This document shows, one piece after another, positions 13,500 through 26,430 of a DNA stretch of 64,000 bases (the stretch's first letter is position 1; every line of letters starts with the position of its first letter). The notes beneath the pieces are model-generated. The model was not told where the DNA came from, ran no database searches, and saw nothing but the letters and a program-made list of their open reading frames with translations. This stretch comes from Stercorarius parasiticus. Lineage: Eukaryota; Chordata; Aves; Charadriiformes; Stercorariidae. The position numbers and the translations under genes were made by a program. The DNA lies in the NCBI GenBank assembly GCA_013396915.1, contig VWZL01005037.1:975140-1039139 (forward strand), given 5' to 3'.

Positions 13500-13549
13500 A
13501 GGGGGTTTTTGTGTTGTGTTTTTGGGGTCCTGGTTTGTGTGTGTGTTTA
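13500..13549 (+). repeat. G/T-rich low-complexity tract
   Basis: GGGGG, then T and GT runs, GGGG, and a (GT)5 block. It belongs to the same compositional class as the tracts at 3183, 24,516 and 57,431. Confidence 0.8.
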
Positions 13550-16234
13550 GTTACTTGTTTTTCTATAAAGAAAAGTTTCATCTGAAAAAGAATGGATTGC
13601 CTGCTTTTTACTCTTGAGTAGATAAGTTTGTATCTTCCACCTTTAAAAAATCACTTAGATAAAAAACACCCAACAGTTTCAGACAAGGAGAGATGCCGTT
13701 TCTCTCACTGAATTAACAATAAGGTGATATTTGGTTTTGCTAATGCAGAATTAGATCCATATTTATCCAGCTGATCAGCTGAAAACCTGCTAGCACCCAC
13801 ACAGATAGTAGGTGAGATGGAGACTAAACTTTCTTCTGTCTGTTGGCAAACTGTAGAAAAATTAACACTGCAACAAATCTTCACTCTCTGTCGTGTATAC
13901 TTCTGGGTTCGTATAGCTGAGCATAAGCACCTGTTCTGCCTCACTGGGCCGTTCACATCAAATGACAAGTCTCTCTGCATAACAGTAAGAAATGAAGAAA
14001 CATGATTTTTAATCAAACCAGTAGAAATTGATAAAGTTTACTTCTTTGATCATGAGTGCTTTTACAATTATTTGCATTCAAACAAGATGAAAAAAATTCA
14101 AATATTTCAAACCAAAATAATAATAATATACAAACCCATCATTTAGAAAATGCTAAAATGACTTTTTCAACCAAAAAGTTAAATGAACACACATATGGGA
14201 ATCATTTCAGTGCTGCCTAATCTTGATCACTGTGTTGAAAACTTTGCCCTGCTGTATTCTGAGATGCCTTATACAAATAATACTCCCATTTTCTGTAACT
14301 ATCGTCATGTCTTTACCCAAATGCTTACGCTCTTTGGATAGGTTTTCTAGTTTGATGTTCAGATTCTCACCCATTAATGAAAAGAAGGAAAACAGGCACC
14401 CTAGAGAAACTAAAAAAAGAACGAAGTTTAGTATTTTCTGCAATTTTCAAAGGAAAAAAAATAATTATCAGGGGCTTAGTCTCTGTGTGTAAAGGAGAGT
14501 GTAGAAACAGGGCTTTGCAGGACACACTTATCCTTGTTGCAACTCTTCTGTCTCAGGGGAGGCTGTGTGTAAGTTAGCTATGTTGCACCGGCAGGACAAA
14601 ACCAAGACTCTTAGCAGCTGTGCATCATTTTGGCCTGAAGTACTTTTGAAGAACTCTGTCTGTGTACAATCAGAATGAATTCTAAATAAGCCAGCTTGTT
14701 ACTGTGTTTCTGCCAAGCTCATCATGCCTGCTACTCTGTGGCAGATAGGAAGTATCATTTGGAGACCAACAACTTTCTGTCATACATTTACTTATACAAT
14801 TCTGCATGCAGTTTTTTAAGGAAGGATTATAAAATATAGCCCTGAAAATATCTTCTTTATGGAAGTTAGGGTGGGCTGCCTTCATAATTTTTCATTTTTT
14901 GTTCTCAAGTGGTGTTTCACAAAACTTCACAAAATTAAATTATGTTTCTAAACAAGTTAATTCTGTTCAGTTAATTGTGAGGGGTCCCTCTGGTACTAGA
15001 TTTCTCCATTGGGAAGTATACTTGCTTGTAATCAAAAACATGTTTTTATAATCAAAGATAGTGTCACATAAATTCATAAAAGTAAATGTGATGAGACAGG
15101 AAAGTGGTTTGGATAAGTGAACTTTTCTGAACCCAAATTATTATTAAAAGTATTTTGAACTTCTATTGTTTTGTATCATTTCACTTTTCCACATGACTGA
15201 CTGTCATTAGGATACTATAAAAGATATGAATCTGGTCGCATTGAAGAATCCTCTTCACAACAGAGGCAAGATGCATCCAAGCACATGATATATGGTAGTT
15301 TCCATCTGTGTAAAGTAGGATCTCCCAATTCCACTTGAATGCAGAGCTGAAAATGCTCTGTTTGTACAGTAATGCAGAAGAGCTGTACGAGATACTTCCC
15401 ATGCAAATTCTTGCAGCTTGTCACCCTGTTGACATGCTGGTTGCATGTCAGCATCGATACCTGTTTACCCACATATCCTCGTTTCTAGGAAGGGAGATGT
15501 GAGTACATTTCTGCACTTTTCCCAGTCCTGCAGAAACTTTTTAAGCAACTCACACAAAACATAGATGAATCATGACAGAAACCATCTTCATATAAATTTA
15601 TTTTGATCATTCTTTCAGTAGCTTTGACTTGGCCATCCTACTACAATCCAGTCTTACGTTCCTCAAATTGCAGTTTTGGTATAGTGATTATTTTTCCAAA
15701 ATAAATTAGGAAACAAGCTCATACCTTCCACTTTTTACTCCTAATTTACTCCTACTGATTCCTTTGTTTCCCTGGTTTTGATGCGATGTCTGGGTTTCCA
15801 CTGCCTATTCTTCCAGCCTGCTGTATCTCCTTGTTTGGAACCATGCTGATTTTTCTCATGGCAATGCTTCTTTGATGTGTACAGTGGAAGTTAATGAGCT
15901 CTCCCAGTAGCTACTGGTCTTCTGTGAAATCTTTGTAGAGTACGAGGAAGCTGGTTTTACTTAAAAGTCCAGCCACATGTAGAGTGGGGATCTTGTGAAG
16001 ATGTAAAACAAGCGTTATGTATATGTTGTCTTTTTTTCCACTCGTAACCTTGGAAACTGTTATAAAGCATTATCTTTTGAAAATGACATTTCTACGCAAG
16101 CAGTTCTGTACAGTATTTTCTTCTCTGTCACTATCTGAGGCTGACAGAATACATACCTCAATTCCATGCCAAAGGAACTGAAGTTTTTTTCTTTCTAGAA
16201 AAGGCTTTTTTCTTTGATTTCACCATGATCTTCC
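13550..16234. other. Unique noncoding DNA with overlapping chance frames
   Basis: Several 62-103 codon frames overlap on both strands near 13,705-14,577 and in three reverse frames at 15,181-15,472. Overlap in many frames argues for locally low stop density rather than a gene. None has a recognisable motif. An octamer-like word (ATGCAAAT) occurs at about 15,400. Confidence 0.5.
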
Positions 16235-16575
16235 TTATCTTCTCCTAGCTGTTGTTTTTTCTGGCTTACTTTGGTATAACTGCTACTTTTCATTGTCTGA
16301 AATGTTTTACTGGTTAACTTCCCTCAGTTCCTGTTTCCCTGCCTTATTCTTGTTTTACTCCTTTTTTGTTGTTATGTTTCCTGCTGCTTAGCTTTTCTAG
16401 CAGTTGCTTTTCTGGCTGATTTTTGTCTCACTGCTATTTGTGATTTCTGTTAAAAGCCTCCTACTGTTTAACTTTCTCAAGCGGTTGTTTCTGGGTTTAT
16501 TTTTTCCACTTCTTGAATTTGCTGTTAAAAGTCTCCCGCTGTTTATCTTCTTCTAAGTATTGCTTCTATAGACCA
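16235..16575. repeat. Decayed pyrimidine-rich minisatellite, unit about 75-80 bp
   Basis: Successive blocks begin at about 16,235, 16,313, 16,386, 16,466 and 16,541 (the last partial). Each opens with a GTTTAACTTTCT-like word, continues with a CAGTTG/CGGTTG-TTTCTGG word and ends with TCCTGCT / CTCCTACT / CTCCCGCT. The two best-matched blocks, starting at 16,386 and 16,466, share CTGTTAAAAG followed by a CTCC word at the same place. Unit lengths of 73-80 bp and many substitutions point to an old tandem expansion. The + strand is strongly T/C-rich. Function unknown. Confidence 0.7.
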
Positions 16576-17099
16576 TTCCCTTCTCCCAAGCATTTAATAC
16601 ATTTGATCTCTGGACCAAATTCAGGGATGAATTCAGAGGGCTTCTGTATCTGAGCATGAAGAAGAGAGAGATCCGGTACAATCCTTAAGAGTTTTATAGC
16701 CAGTATATTTTAAAATGGAATACAAATGTTTTTAAATTAGTTCCCTGCAATGGAAAGTGGCCTTTCTTGGGCTTTTAGGTTGAGTCTAGAAAAGAATTTT
16801 CCATTGACAGACTTTTCCTTCTTAATAAAGTACCATGTTTATTCTCTGTAAAATATCTTAGAAAGATGTGAGTTTTCAAGGTAGGAATCCCAAGCTTTCA
16901 GAATTTCAAATCACAACTGTTGTTTTATTTCTGAGATTTAAAATAATTTTGAACTTTCACTGATACTTAACAGAAGAACACTCATGCAGGGTCAGATATG
17001 CAGACTCTTTATTTTACCAGAGTTTTGGACAGAGACAATGTGAGTGAGGCTTTCATAACAACTCTTCCTGGTGCTTTTCCATGTTTGGTAACTTACTCA

Positions 17100-17290
17100 C
17101 TTGGCCAAAGACAGCAGCAGTATTCAACAGCCAGTATTCAAAGCACTCACTTGGAAAGAGGAAGTCAGTAGTTCAAGTCTGTGCTCCAATAAACATTTAA
17201 TTATTGATATGAAGTGGAACAGTTCCAGCTGGAAATGCTGAGAAATATTCATCTCAGAATACCTTGTAACCTACTATATTATGAAGTACA
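17100..17290 (+). mobile_element. Ancient tRNA-derived SINE
   Basis: The segment AAGCACTCACTTGG followed by AGTTCAAGTCT (17,170-17,180) resembles a tRNA-like head: D-arm/anticodon words (AGAGCACTCACCTGG type) and then a B box (GGTTCAANTCC type). The following GCTCCAATAAACATTTAATTATT and AAGTGGAACAG match, from memory, the body of a tRNA-derived repeat common in turtle and crocodilian genomes. The match may continue weakly to about 17,460 (CATTTATTTTTCAAAATATTTC). The A-box region is degraded. The family name is not certain, and no target-site duplication could be defined. Confidence 0.55.
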
Positions 17291-17469
17291 GCTGGAAATT
17301 CACCTGGAGTTTCCACATCTGAAGCGATTAACAATTTAGTTATTCTGAATTGGACCTCATTGCTGTCATTTATTTTTCAAAATATTTCAAAAGGTTCTGA
17401 TTTAATCCCAGTGGGTAATGGGACATGAAAAATAACCAGATTTTCATAGAATATTTCATACTCACTCCA

Positions 17470-20400
17470 GTTCGCTTCATTACAGATTCTAGTCTCTTCT
17501 TGACATAGCTGGCTTACAGTTAGCTTGTGATGTGGCTTGTAGGGTACTAATTTCTCAATGAATCGTTGACTAGTTTGGTACTCTACTAAATTAAAAACCA
17601 GTTGAAACTTCTAATAGTCCAAGGACTTTCATGAATCTTTAATGAGGAAGTGCTTTATATCATAGATAGTATTTATATTTCTTGCACCTTTCCAGTATGA
17701 GTGACACTCCCTTGCCTAGCACGTTATGAAATACTTAAAGAAAGATTCCAAAACTTATTTGGATTACAGTTACATGCGCTATAAAGTAGTTGCAAAAGCT
17801 GATAAAAGCTTCTGGAAATCTTTACTGTAACTGTATGCTTATAATAATATAAAAGTGAGAAAGTTATTGAATGCTTTTAAAAGTAACACAATAAAAGTAT
17901 ATGCCATTCTCCTTATGTATACTTTTCATTATTAATATATTCCCCCTGCAGCCCTAAAATTGTTTGTTGTCATCGCTAGAACTTCACCAAAATAATAATT
18001 TTAAATTTTCCTGGAAATTTACAGACTTCAGCAAAATGTTGCACATTGATCATATTCATTCATACGGGCTTTTTTAGGTCATTCCAGTCTTGTTTACTAT
18101 GACTGTAGATACAACACACTGAACTAAGTGAAATAGTGCCTACTGTTAGCTTTCTGTGCAATACCAGACACCTTCTCAATTTTAAGGTGTACTAGCAAAG
18201 TAGAACTCTTGTCACCCCCATCCCATTCCAGTTTGTGAGATCAATCTTCTGCAGAATCAGTCTCCGTAAAAATACTGCGTCGACCTTCACCTATTTTATA
18301 ATTGCATAATATTTTATGACATTTAATGGAGACATTATCATAGGGTACCAAGAAGAGGTACATGGCTGTAAGCTCGCAGTTTAGGCAATGGCATGTTAAA
18401 AGGGATTTTAAAAATAGATAACTAATTAACAAGTGTTATTTGTTGCCCCAGATTTCCTTGAAGAAACTTGCTCAAAGGGAGGTGGGGAGGGGAAGTGATA
18501 TAAGGAGAGAAGATTCTGTACTTCTCCTGTAGTTGTATTACCTTACTAATAGCATACTAGCAACTAGATCCTTGATGAGCTGAATGAGAAGTTGAGAGTA
18601 GATGCTGAATGTGTTTACACTTACATTTTGGTGTTCCATGATACAGAGAGATCCAAAATGTTGCTTTGTTTAGCAAGATAAACAGGTAGGATGAAGAGGG
18701 AAAGAAGAGAAAGATAATATGGTTGCAGGACGGATTATACTAGAAAAAACCAAAAGGAAATATAAGAAAACCAAAGCAACTTTTATGTTACTGTGCCTTT
18801 ATGCTGATGTCCGAATTTCTTCTTGCATTATCATTTTTCTTAAAAAAAACCCTGTATTTTAAATAAACATAATGAAAACTCTCTCCTGTTGCAGACGGAA
18901 GTACAGGACAGACCAATATACTCTTGTATTCTTCCACTCCCTAATACAAAGCAATCAAATGCTACAAACATTTTCCTGTTCGGTGTATTTCCAAAAAACA
19001 GGGTGAAGAAGGTTTAACATGCATGTATTCTGGAATCACATTATTTCTTCAAGAATCTTTGTCAGGATCTGGCACTGGATTGGTCACAATGGCTAACAGG
19101 ATTATGAATCCCTGTCTCCATTTAAGGAGATTCAGCTTCCTGATCTTTCATAAATAAAAAAAAATCTAAAATCTTTTTCCTTAGGTTTTCCTAGATTGAG
19201 GCATATGCAAGTAAATCAGCGTTTTTGTCAAGATAGACACTGAAAATAATGCTTTCTGGCACAACTAGTCCTTATCTTGTTGTTCAGAATACTCCTTGCA
19301 AACTGTTTTAAAAAAAAAAAAGTTACTTTTTAATATGCAGAAGAGAGAAACAGAGAAAAACATTGTCCTAGCAAAACTCTCATTTTTCCAATGTACTGTG
19401 TGTTGTTTTAAGTCTGATCCTGATCAAGTGGGTTTTCAGTGTCAGAGAAAGTCTGTTGTGTCAGGGTTCTGTGGATTCTTTTGATGAAACATTAACCTGA
19501 TCAGTTATTCCCATTTCAAGTCTGTTTGTTTAGTTTCTAAATTCCACTCAGTGACTCACTGCCTTTACATTTGTAAAGATACAACCTCCTTTCCCTATAG
19601 GGAAATTTATGTTTAATTAATCTTTTGTCACTAAGATTTTTCTCAGTTTTGTTGGTATAGCCTTCATTTGATCTCCAAAAGAAACAATATTCTGAGCCTG
19701 ACATTTCTAAAAGACCAGTAGTAAAGCAAGAGGAGTTCTGTAACAGAAGCAATTGCTTGCATAGGATCATCATCACAGCTGACCAGAAGCAGCTCTTTTT
19801 TAATTTCTTTATTTTTTTTTAATTTTCCCCAGTTTGTCTCCAAATTCCCTCACCTTCATTTCTTTTTCAAAATGGAAAATTGGGATAGTATTGGGGCAAT
19901 GAAGAGGAGAAAGAGAGGTATTCAGGACAACTATTTCATTATTTTTAATCAGATTTTTTTCAACAATCATTTTTTCTTTTTTATAATTTAAAAAAACAAT
20001 ACTTTTTTTCCTTAGGGTAAAGGAGTTTTCAAATAAAAAATGCCAGCTCACAGTATGAGCACTGCTAACATGCCTGTCCTGTGAAGCAAAACTATATTTA
20101 AGACATCTTGAGCCAGTTGCACCTCGTAGAAGGAGAAAGGGAACTGATTTCTCAGTAGCTTATAGTTTACTAATGCAGGAATATAAGAACAACTCATTGG
20201 CTTCAAAATTCAGGCCTGCCTTCTGAGATACTTACCTTCCAATTTCAGCAGTGTATGCCTGAGGCATTCACAAAGCCTATTTGCATAATCAGTGTGGCAC
20301 TGGATCCAACCTATAAAAGAAAGGCTTTTACTCACTTGCAACTAACAGCAGAAATGAATCTACACTTCCAAAGATGAATTCTTTAGCTGTCAAGATTTTT

Positions 20401-22600
20401 GACAGCATCACAAACAAAATGTGTATATATTTTCTTGATAAAGGCACAACCACACATACTGATACAGTTATGGCTTGAAAGCATATTCTTAACTATTGAA
20501 AAGGTCTTTGAATGAGAAAATTGTGAAGCTTTCAGTTTTAATAATGCCCTAGTAAAGAATGAAGCAAGGAAGTAAAATCACTCAAAAAACTCATTTCTTA
20601 CAGTCCTAAGTGTCAAGGGCAGTCATTGTGTTCTTGATAACCACAAACATTGACATCACTGGTGTTCCAGATCAACAGCAGTATATTTACTTGCTGTGCT
20701 ATTTCCTCCGGTATGAGTGAAAGAAGTGTGAAAAGGTCATATAAAGTAAGCTACCGCAGATGTTCACTGTTTTTGTTGGTTTCAGAAAACTAGAAAAAGT
20801 CTCCTTTTTAATTCCCATTGCTTCAAATGTTTTTCTATTTCTGTACTAAGAAAAAAAGGTTTTCCAAAGGAAATAAAGCTAAAAGTTATGGGCAGAGGGA
20901 ATGAAATGACATAAAAAAAGTCGAGGACCCAACTTCTATGGACTTTGAATAGTAACTGGGTGCTCAGTTGCCCTTACTTCCTTGAAAATCTCTCGCTTCA
21001 CTTGCTTTAATATTTCCTCAGTTTTAATGAGTAAGGAAGAATGGGAATGTCATCATCTTGAAAAGGATAAATTAGAATGGGTTCAGAAGTTGTGAAGGAA
21101 AATGAATACTAATAGGGTGGGGCTTAAAAGTTATCTTAAGGGGGGAAATATTGCAACTGTCTAAATTTATGTCTGCTAAGTCCAAAAATGCTTATCTTTG
21201 CTTATCCAGCTTATCTTTGATAACTTCAGAATTCCTTAGTCCTATTTATCTAGATTCATTTAGCATTTCTAGTATGGTCCTGAATGTTCCTGATACCTTT
21301 TGACAACTTCAAGCAATTAGCAGCAAAAAGAACCAGATTCAAATTTAAACATCTTATAAACACCATTGTGAGCCCTGACCTTGAAACCTGAGACTTTCTG
21401 GTGCTCAGCAGGGTAATTTTCCACACTCAAAGCTTGATTTTTTTAATTTCCACAATAGAAAAATTTTGGGTTTTTTTATTTTCTTTCATTAAAAAAAAAA
21501 AGGTAGATCATCAGGAATAACTTAAAAATACAACTGCATTTTGCCATCCACTTTGGTGAAGTTAGCTGAGCCGCTACTGGGCCACCTGGTTGCTTCTCCC
21601 CCGTCTGCAGCAACATCTTTCTTACAGCATGCGATTGTCAAGTGTTGAGGTCCTGTCACCTTTCCTGCTGGGTGGCAAGGCGTGATTCAAGCTGGCACTG
21701 CTCTTGTAAAATCAGCTGCTTCCTCATTTCACTAACCATTCATTGCTCTGCTTCGTTAAAGCACTTTTGCTAAAGTTCTTGTCATTTCAGCTTTTATGAT
21801 CATTTCATGCTGAAAACACAGTTGTAAGATTCTTAAGTGATTTCTTCAGCCCTCCATATCATAGAATACTCTTAAAGTATTCTTTCTGTTTGGTTTTCTA
21901 GGTTGTAATTTTTGCACCGTGAGGTTGAGATTCTTGCATATAATAGCCATTCAGCCTAGTTGTAGGCTTACTGATACAGTTCTCTGTTTTTGACGTGCCT
22001 CTTGTCTTCAGTTGAAATTCTTCCCAAACACAATCAGTTAACAATGCAAAACCAAGCAGGAGGAACATACAAGTTCCAAGTTTTGGAAGGGGGTTGATCC
22101 AAACTTATCTTACGAACAGTAAGTAACCATAAAGAATCCCACAGAAGGAGTAGTTCCTTAAATAGCCTTCTGGTGATTTTCATCACAAATGATAAGAACT
22201 ATTGGGGACACTTACTAGGTGATACGAGTGGTTACAGGTCTTACAAAACCTAAGTTCTAGATTCTGTGAAGTCTGAGCAATTCAAGCAGATGTCTGAGGC
22301 TTAGAAGAGAGGCATAACTACTAGCCAGCAATAGATCAACCATGAGTGGAGACACCTCCAAGCCCCCTTCTTAAAACTAAGGCACTCTATAACTGAGCAT
22401 GGAATTTTGCACCACTTGGGGAAGCAATATTAGCCAAATTCTATAATCTAACAGTTAAACTGTTTCGCTGGAAAAAGACCAAGGCTTTGCTTCCAGTTCA
22501 GTGGACTACTTATTCATCTTCCATTAGATAGATATTTAATATTAAATCCAAACAAGCTAGACAGTAGAAGCCAGCTCCCATCTCTCCCACAAGGTCAAGT
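17470..22600. other. Unique AT-rich noncoding DNA
   Basis: No supported gene over 5 kb. Short poly-A lies at 19,309-19,321, and a GGG-T(7) tract followed by poly-A at 21,464-21,502. A T/A-rich stretch at 19,790-20,040 gives an artefactual lysine-rich 80-codon reverse frame. A TATTTGCATAATCAG word, octamer-like, occurs at about 20,279-20,293. Confidence 0.55.
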
Positions 22601-22604
22601 AGCA

Positions 22605-22765
22605 AAGCAGTCACCTGAGACCCTGTTCCAATGGATATTCATTTACACTAACTGGAATAGTTTTTTGCAATGGAATTGCAGTATTAGATGCGTACGTAAT
22701 CTGAAGTGATTTCCTTGGAGGTGAGAGACCTGGATTTCTACCTGTTAGATCATGCACATTGAGAG
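22605..22765 (+). mobile_element. Possible tRNA-derived SINE fragment
   Basis: AAGCAGTCACCTGAGAC, GTTCCAATGGATATTCATTTA and CTGGAATAG line up in order with the tRNA head and body of the element at 17,100 (AAGCACTCACTTGG, GCTCCAATAAACATTTAATTA, GTGGAACAG). The B-box part is shortened. A second patch, GGAGGTGAGAGACCTGGATTTCTACCTG at 22,716-22,743, is also tRNA-head-like. Diverged and unconfirmed. Confidence 0.35.
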
Positions 22766-23028
22766 TCTGAAAGGCAGCTGTCAACATTGCAGGTCAGCTT
22801 TTCAACATCTGAACCAGTAGAGGGGCTTTTCCCTTGGAGATGAGGAGGAGAATGATTTAAGCATCCAGCTTCAGAAGAGCTAAATGCTCCTGAGCCGTCA
22901 GGTGTCTTACTGTTTTTGAGATTAGTTTGGCTTTCTAGCTTTAAAGTCTGTTTATAGGTATTTTCTCTCTTCATGTGTTTTTTGAGCCTGCTTCTGGATC
23001 TGATTATCAGGAAAGTGACATAAAGCAT
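22750..23028 (-). other. Open frame, 92 codons from ATG, unlikely coding
   Basis: The frame is open to 115 codons only if read from a TTG; the first ATG leaves 92. The C-terminal part is serine-rich and low in motifs (TPDGSGAFSSSEAGC). No signal peptide, membrane segment or family is recognised, and no convincing splice acceptor is seen. It partly overlaps SINE-like sequence. A chance frame is the best explanation. Confidence 0.1.
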
Positions 23029-23099
23029 GGGTATTCCTATATGAAGTTCCTCAGGGTATTCAATACCTGTATATCTGGCCCTAATATGAGTCTGCAAGA

Positions 23100-26000
23100 T
23101 CTGCAGGAATCGTTCTGAATTAATATAGGAGGTTAGATAAGCTGTGGGCTGTCTTGTTTTCTTCTTCTGATTATAAAAGCTTCCCTCAAATACAGAGGCG
23201 GTGGTAGCTGAAGTTTTATTTTAGAGAGGTAGCTGCTGGGACCACTTTTGTCAAGAACTTTTTCTTGAGGCATATTGCTTTGGCATGGGGTTTCTCTGAA
23301 CAAACTTTTTTCTGGCTATATTGTGACTTGTATAGATTCTGTCTATGGAGATGCTTTTCAGTGGCTTTATAAATTATTATTCTATTAAGTGGGTGGGTTG
23401 TGACTAGCTGGCTTACATTGGAAGGGAGGCAGCGGGTGTGCCTGTAAATGCCATAGTGGTGGGCAATTATAATTTTAAGTTGACCATCTGTGGTAGTGTA
23501 GCTTTTCTAGAAAAATAAAGGCTGCTTTTAAAAATATAAACATACCTATTTTCTGAACCTTTCTATGTATTAAACGTATCCAAACTTAAAGCATTTTTTT
23601 CTGAAGGATATCTCTGTAGAGATCCAGACTGCTTCCATCTACATAGGTTACAACTAGTCTTATGACCATGAGAATTAAGATACCGTAGATAATCCCTACC
23701 AGAGTAAAATTTCTATTCAGCAGAATGACTCTATAGCAATACCATCCGCAGTTTCACACATGTATGTTATATTGCAGAAATTAAAATAGTTGCTTTAACA
23801 GGAACTTTCAGCCCTAAGGAGGGCTTGAACTTGCCTAACCTGTCCAACACATAACACAGCCTTTGGAGTTTTCTTGTGTTGTTTCTTTTTTTTCCTTTTC
23901 TTTAAGAATTAAGAGTAATTAAAGCAATATTTATTTGTATTCAAAACTCTAACTGCCTCTAGTAAGAAAAATAGAAACTGCTACTTTTAACTTCCCTAGT
24001 TCAATCAAATCCATAACATGTGGACTCTAGTCTTTTCTTGGTCATAAACACGCTTGTTTACTGAAGTCCAATTAGTTACACTGTGATAAACTGAGGAATT
24101 TGATATCACTGTAAACTGCTGAACAGAAGTCTGTGTCATTTTTACCAATGATTTTCTCAAAAACCATACTTTAGAAGATGGAATTTTCAAACCTAGTAGG
24201 AAAATAACGAATTAATAAAAAATAATTAAATAGCAATGGAATATTACTTTTTTCCCTGTCAGTTATTTAAATAAAAATTATTCCATAACTGGAATAAATA
24301 TATGTGATAGCTGTGATTCTGTACCAACTCTTTTGTTACTTTTTTAGGCCATCATCTCTGCAACTAAACATTAAGTGGTTAAACATTTTCACATGGCTTA
24401 AAAAAAAACCCTGCCTCAGAAACTGTCAGTGAGAGTGGAGATATGACCACAGGTTAAGGTTCATCAGGCATTTAAAGTTAGTTTGTTCTAGTGCACAGGG
24501 AAGGACAAAGTTGCAGGTTTGGTTTTGGTTGAGGTTTTTGGGGTTTTTTTTTGATATAGGAAAGAAAATGTCTTTTTAAAGTGCCTGAGAAGAGCTTATG
24601 CCTGGGATATGTTTCCTTTTCATTTCTACTATTACAATGCTACTATGAAGTTTAGTTGATGTATTTAAGCCATCCTTCTAAGAAAAGATCTATGAAAAAA
24701 TAATCACCTCTCAGGAGAAAAACCATCTGCACTTTGATTGGCATTTCTACTTTTGTCTTAAAAGAGCTTGCAACTCTGCCCTTAAGGGTTATCCTTCACC
24801 TTGTCTTCTGAAAGAATGTTGTTCAGATGCTACTCCAAAATATGTTCACACTGCAGAGAGTATACATAAGCTTCAAAATACTTTCTACTTATAAGTACCC
24901 AAAGTTACATAGCTCAATCCTGATGTTTTATTTTTATTTTTTGATGACCTGTGTTTATTTTTTACTTTTTTTGCTAGTCATTTATTGGATGATTTGGTTC
25001 CTAATTGGAAAATTATTTGCATAAATCTGGACTTTATTCTGGTTTGATTAGTCCTCACTTAGACATATCTCATATTGGTCAGAGAACTCACTGAGGCTGT
25101 TTTGATAAATATGATATGTAACAAGTAAACTTTTAATAGCAACTTTAAGTCATAGTCCAAACATGAGGTAATATTGGCTACTGGACACTCCAAACCAGAA
25201 GATTTTCCTACCGCAGACAGAAACATTATGTTTAAATCTGATCTTGAGCTGTATAAGCTTGTTAAAAGCCATCTTAGTTCGCCTTAGTTGTGTGGTCAGT
25301 TGGGAAGTAGTTTGCTTGCTTTGTCATGTGAATGAACACATGGTCTTAATGAATCACAAGGTTTTAAGCCTACCCTAGTCTCCCAGTGAAGGTAACGGCT
25401 ATGAGGAAGGAGCAAAGCTCCAAGGGTGCATTACTGGGGACTGGACAGTCGAATTGTTCTGAGTCCGCATTGTCTAAATAATTCTTTCCTAATTTATCAG
25501 GGTGGTAGATCCTTAGGCCAAAGACTATAAAATTGTTTTATAAGGTAGATCATTTTGTTCCATGGCCACAAGAAGATTATTTTAATTCTTTGAAAACTTT
25601 TTGAATCATTGAACATGCCAATAAAATCCCCCGATACTTGTTGCTGGGTGAAATAAGAACGTTCTAGGCTTTAAAGTGAATTCAAAAAGGAAGTTCACAC
25701 TTTCAGAGTTTATGAAAGTAGACCTCAGAACAAACTTCCTTCCAAGATTGTTTATTTGGGGGTTTTTTTTGTTATTCTTCCTCTCTTCACATACCATTAG
25801 ATCAAAATCATTAACAGAGGAAGAACAAGTTATAACATATGTATTAGGACAGTTGCATAAATATATCTAACAGGAGTTGCAGGAAATAAAAAAATGGTTT
25901 GAATGTTAAAATTTCAGCATAGCGGTAACTTTTTTATTCCTTCTATTTCTACTGAAAAGTTAGGCACAATCAGCATAGCCAGTTTTGTGTAGTTCCCCTA

Positions 26001-26430
26001 ACTTTCCTATTTAAAAGACAATTGATTTCTGCATGTATAGATGCATAATCTGGTTAATGAACACCCTAGCCAAATTAATGTAGATTGATTATCCATGAAA
26101 AGTGGGTTAATTGAATAATAGCCATTGATACAAATGGCTAGTAGATATCTTGCTATATGTCCATCTGAAGTTGACATATTTTGCTGTAAAATAAAACATA
26201 GTGAAAACAAGTATATTGATTCACATTAAAGTTGATTAATCTACTCGTTAGTGTAATTTAATTGTCTGTAAAATTAGTTGATAAACAGTAGGAAAAAATA
26301 GTCATTTATTATAATTGTCTGTGTTAGAGTGAAGGAATGATTTTATTGAGTGTTATACAAATAAATCCTAATTTCACAAATATATGCATTAGAACAAAGG
26401 ATAGTGTCATGCGCAATCACAGGAAATACT
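23100..26430. other. Unique AT-rich noncoding DNA
   Basis: No supported gene. Holds the G/T tracts at 24,516-24,552 and 25,751-25,771, and a 6-bp stem at about 23,612-23,626 (ATCTCT/AGAGAT). Frames of 61-67 codons show no motif. Confidence 0.55.
24516..24552 (+). repeat. G/T-rich low-complexity tract
   Basis: GGTTTGGTTTTGGTT, GGTTTTTGGGG and then a run of nine T. Same class as the tracts at 3183 and 57,431. Confidence 0.8.
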
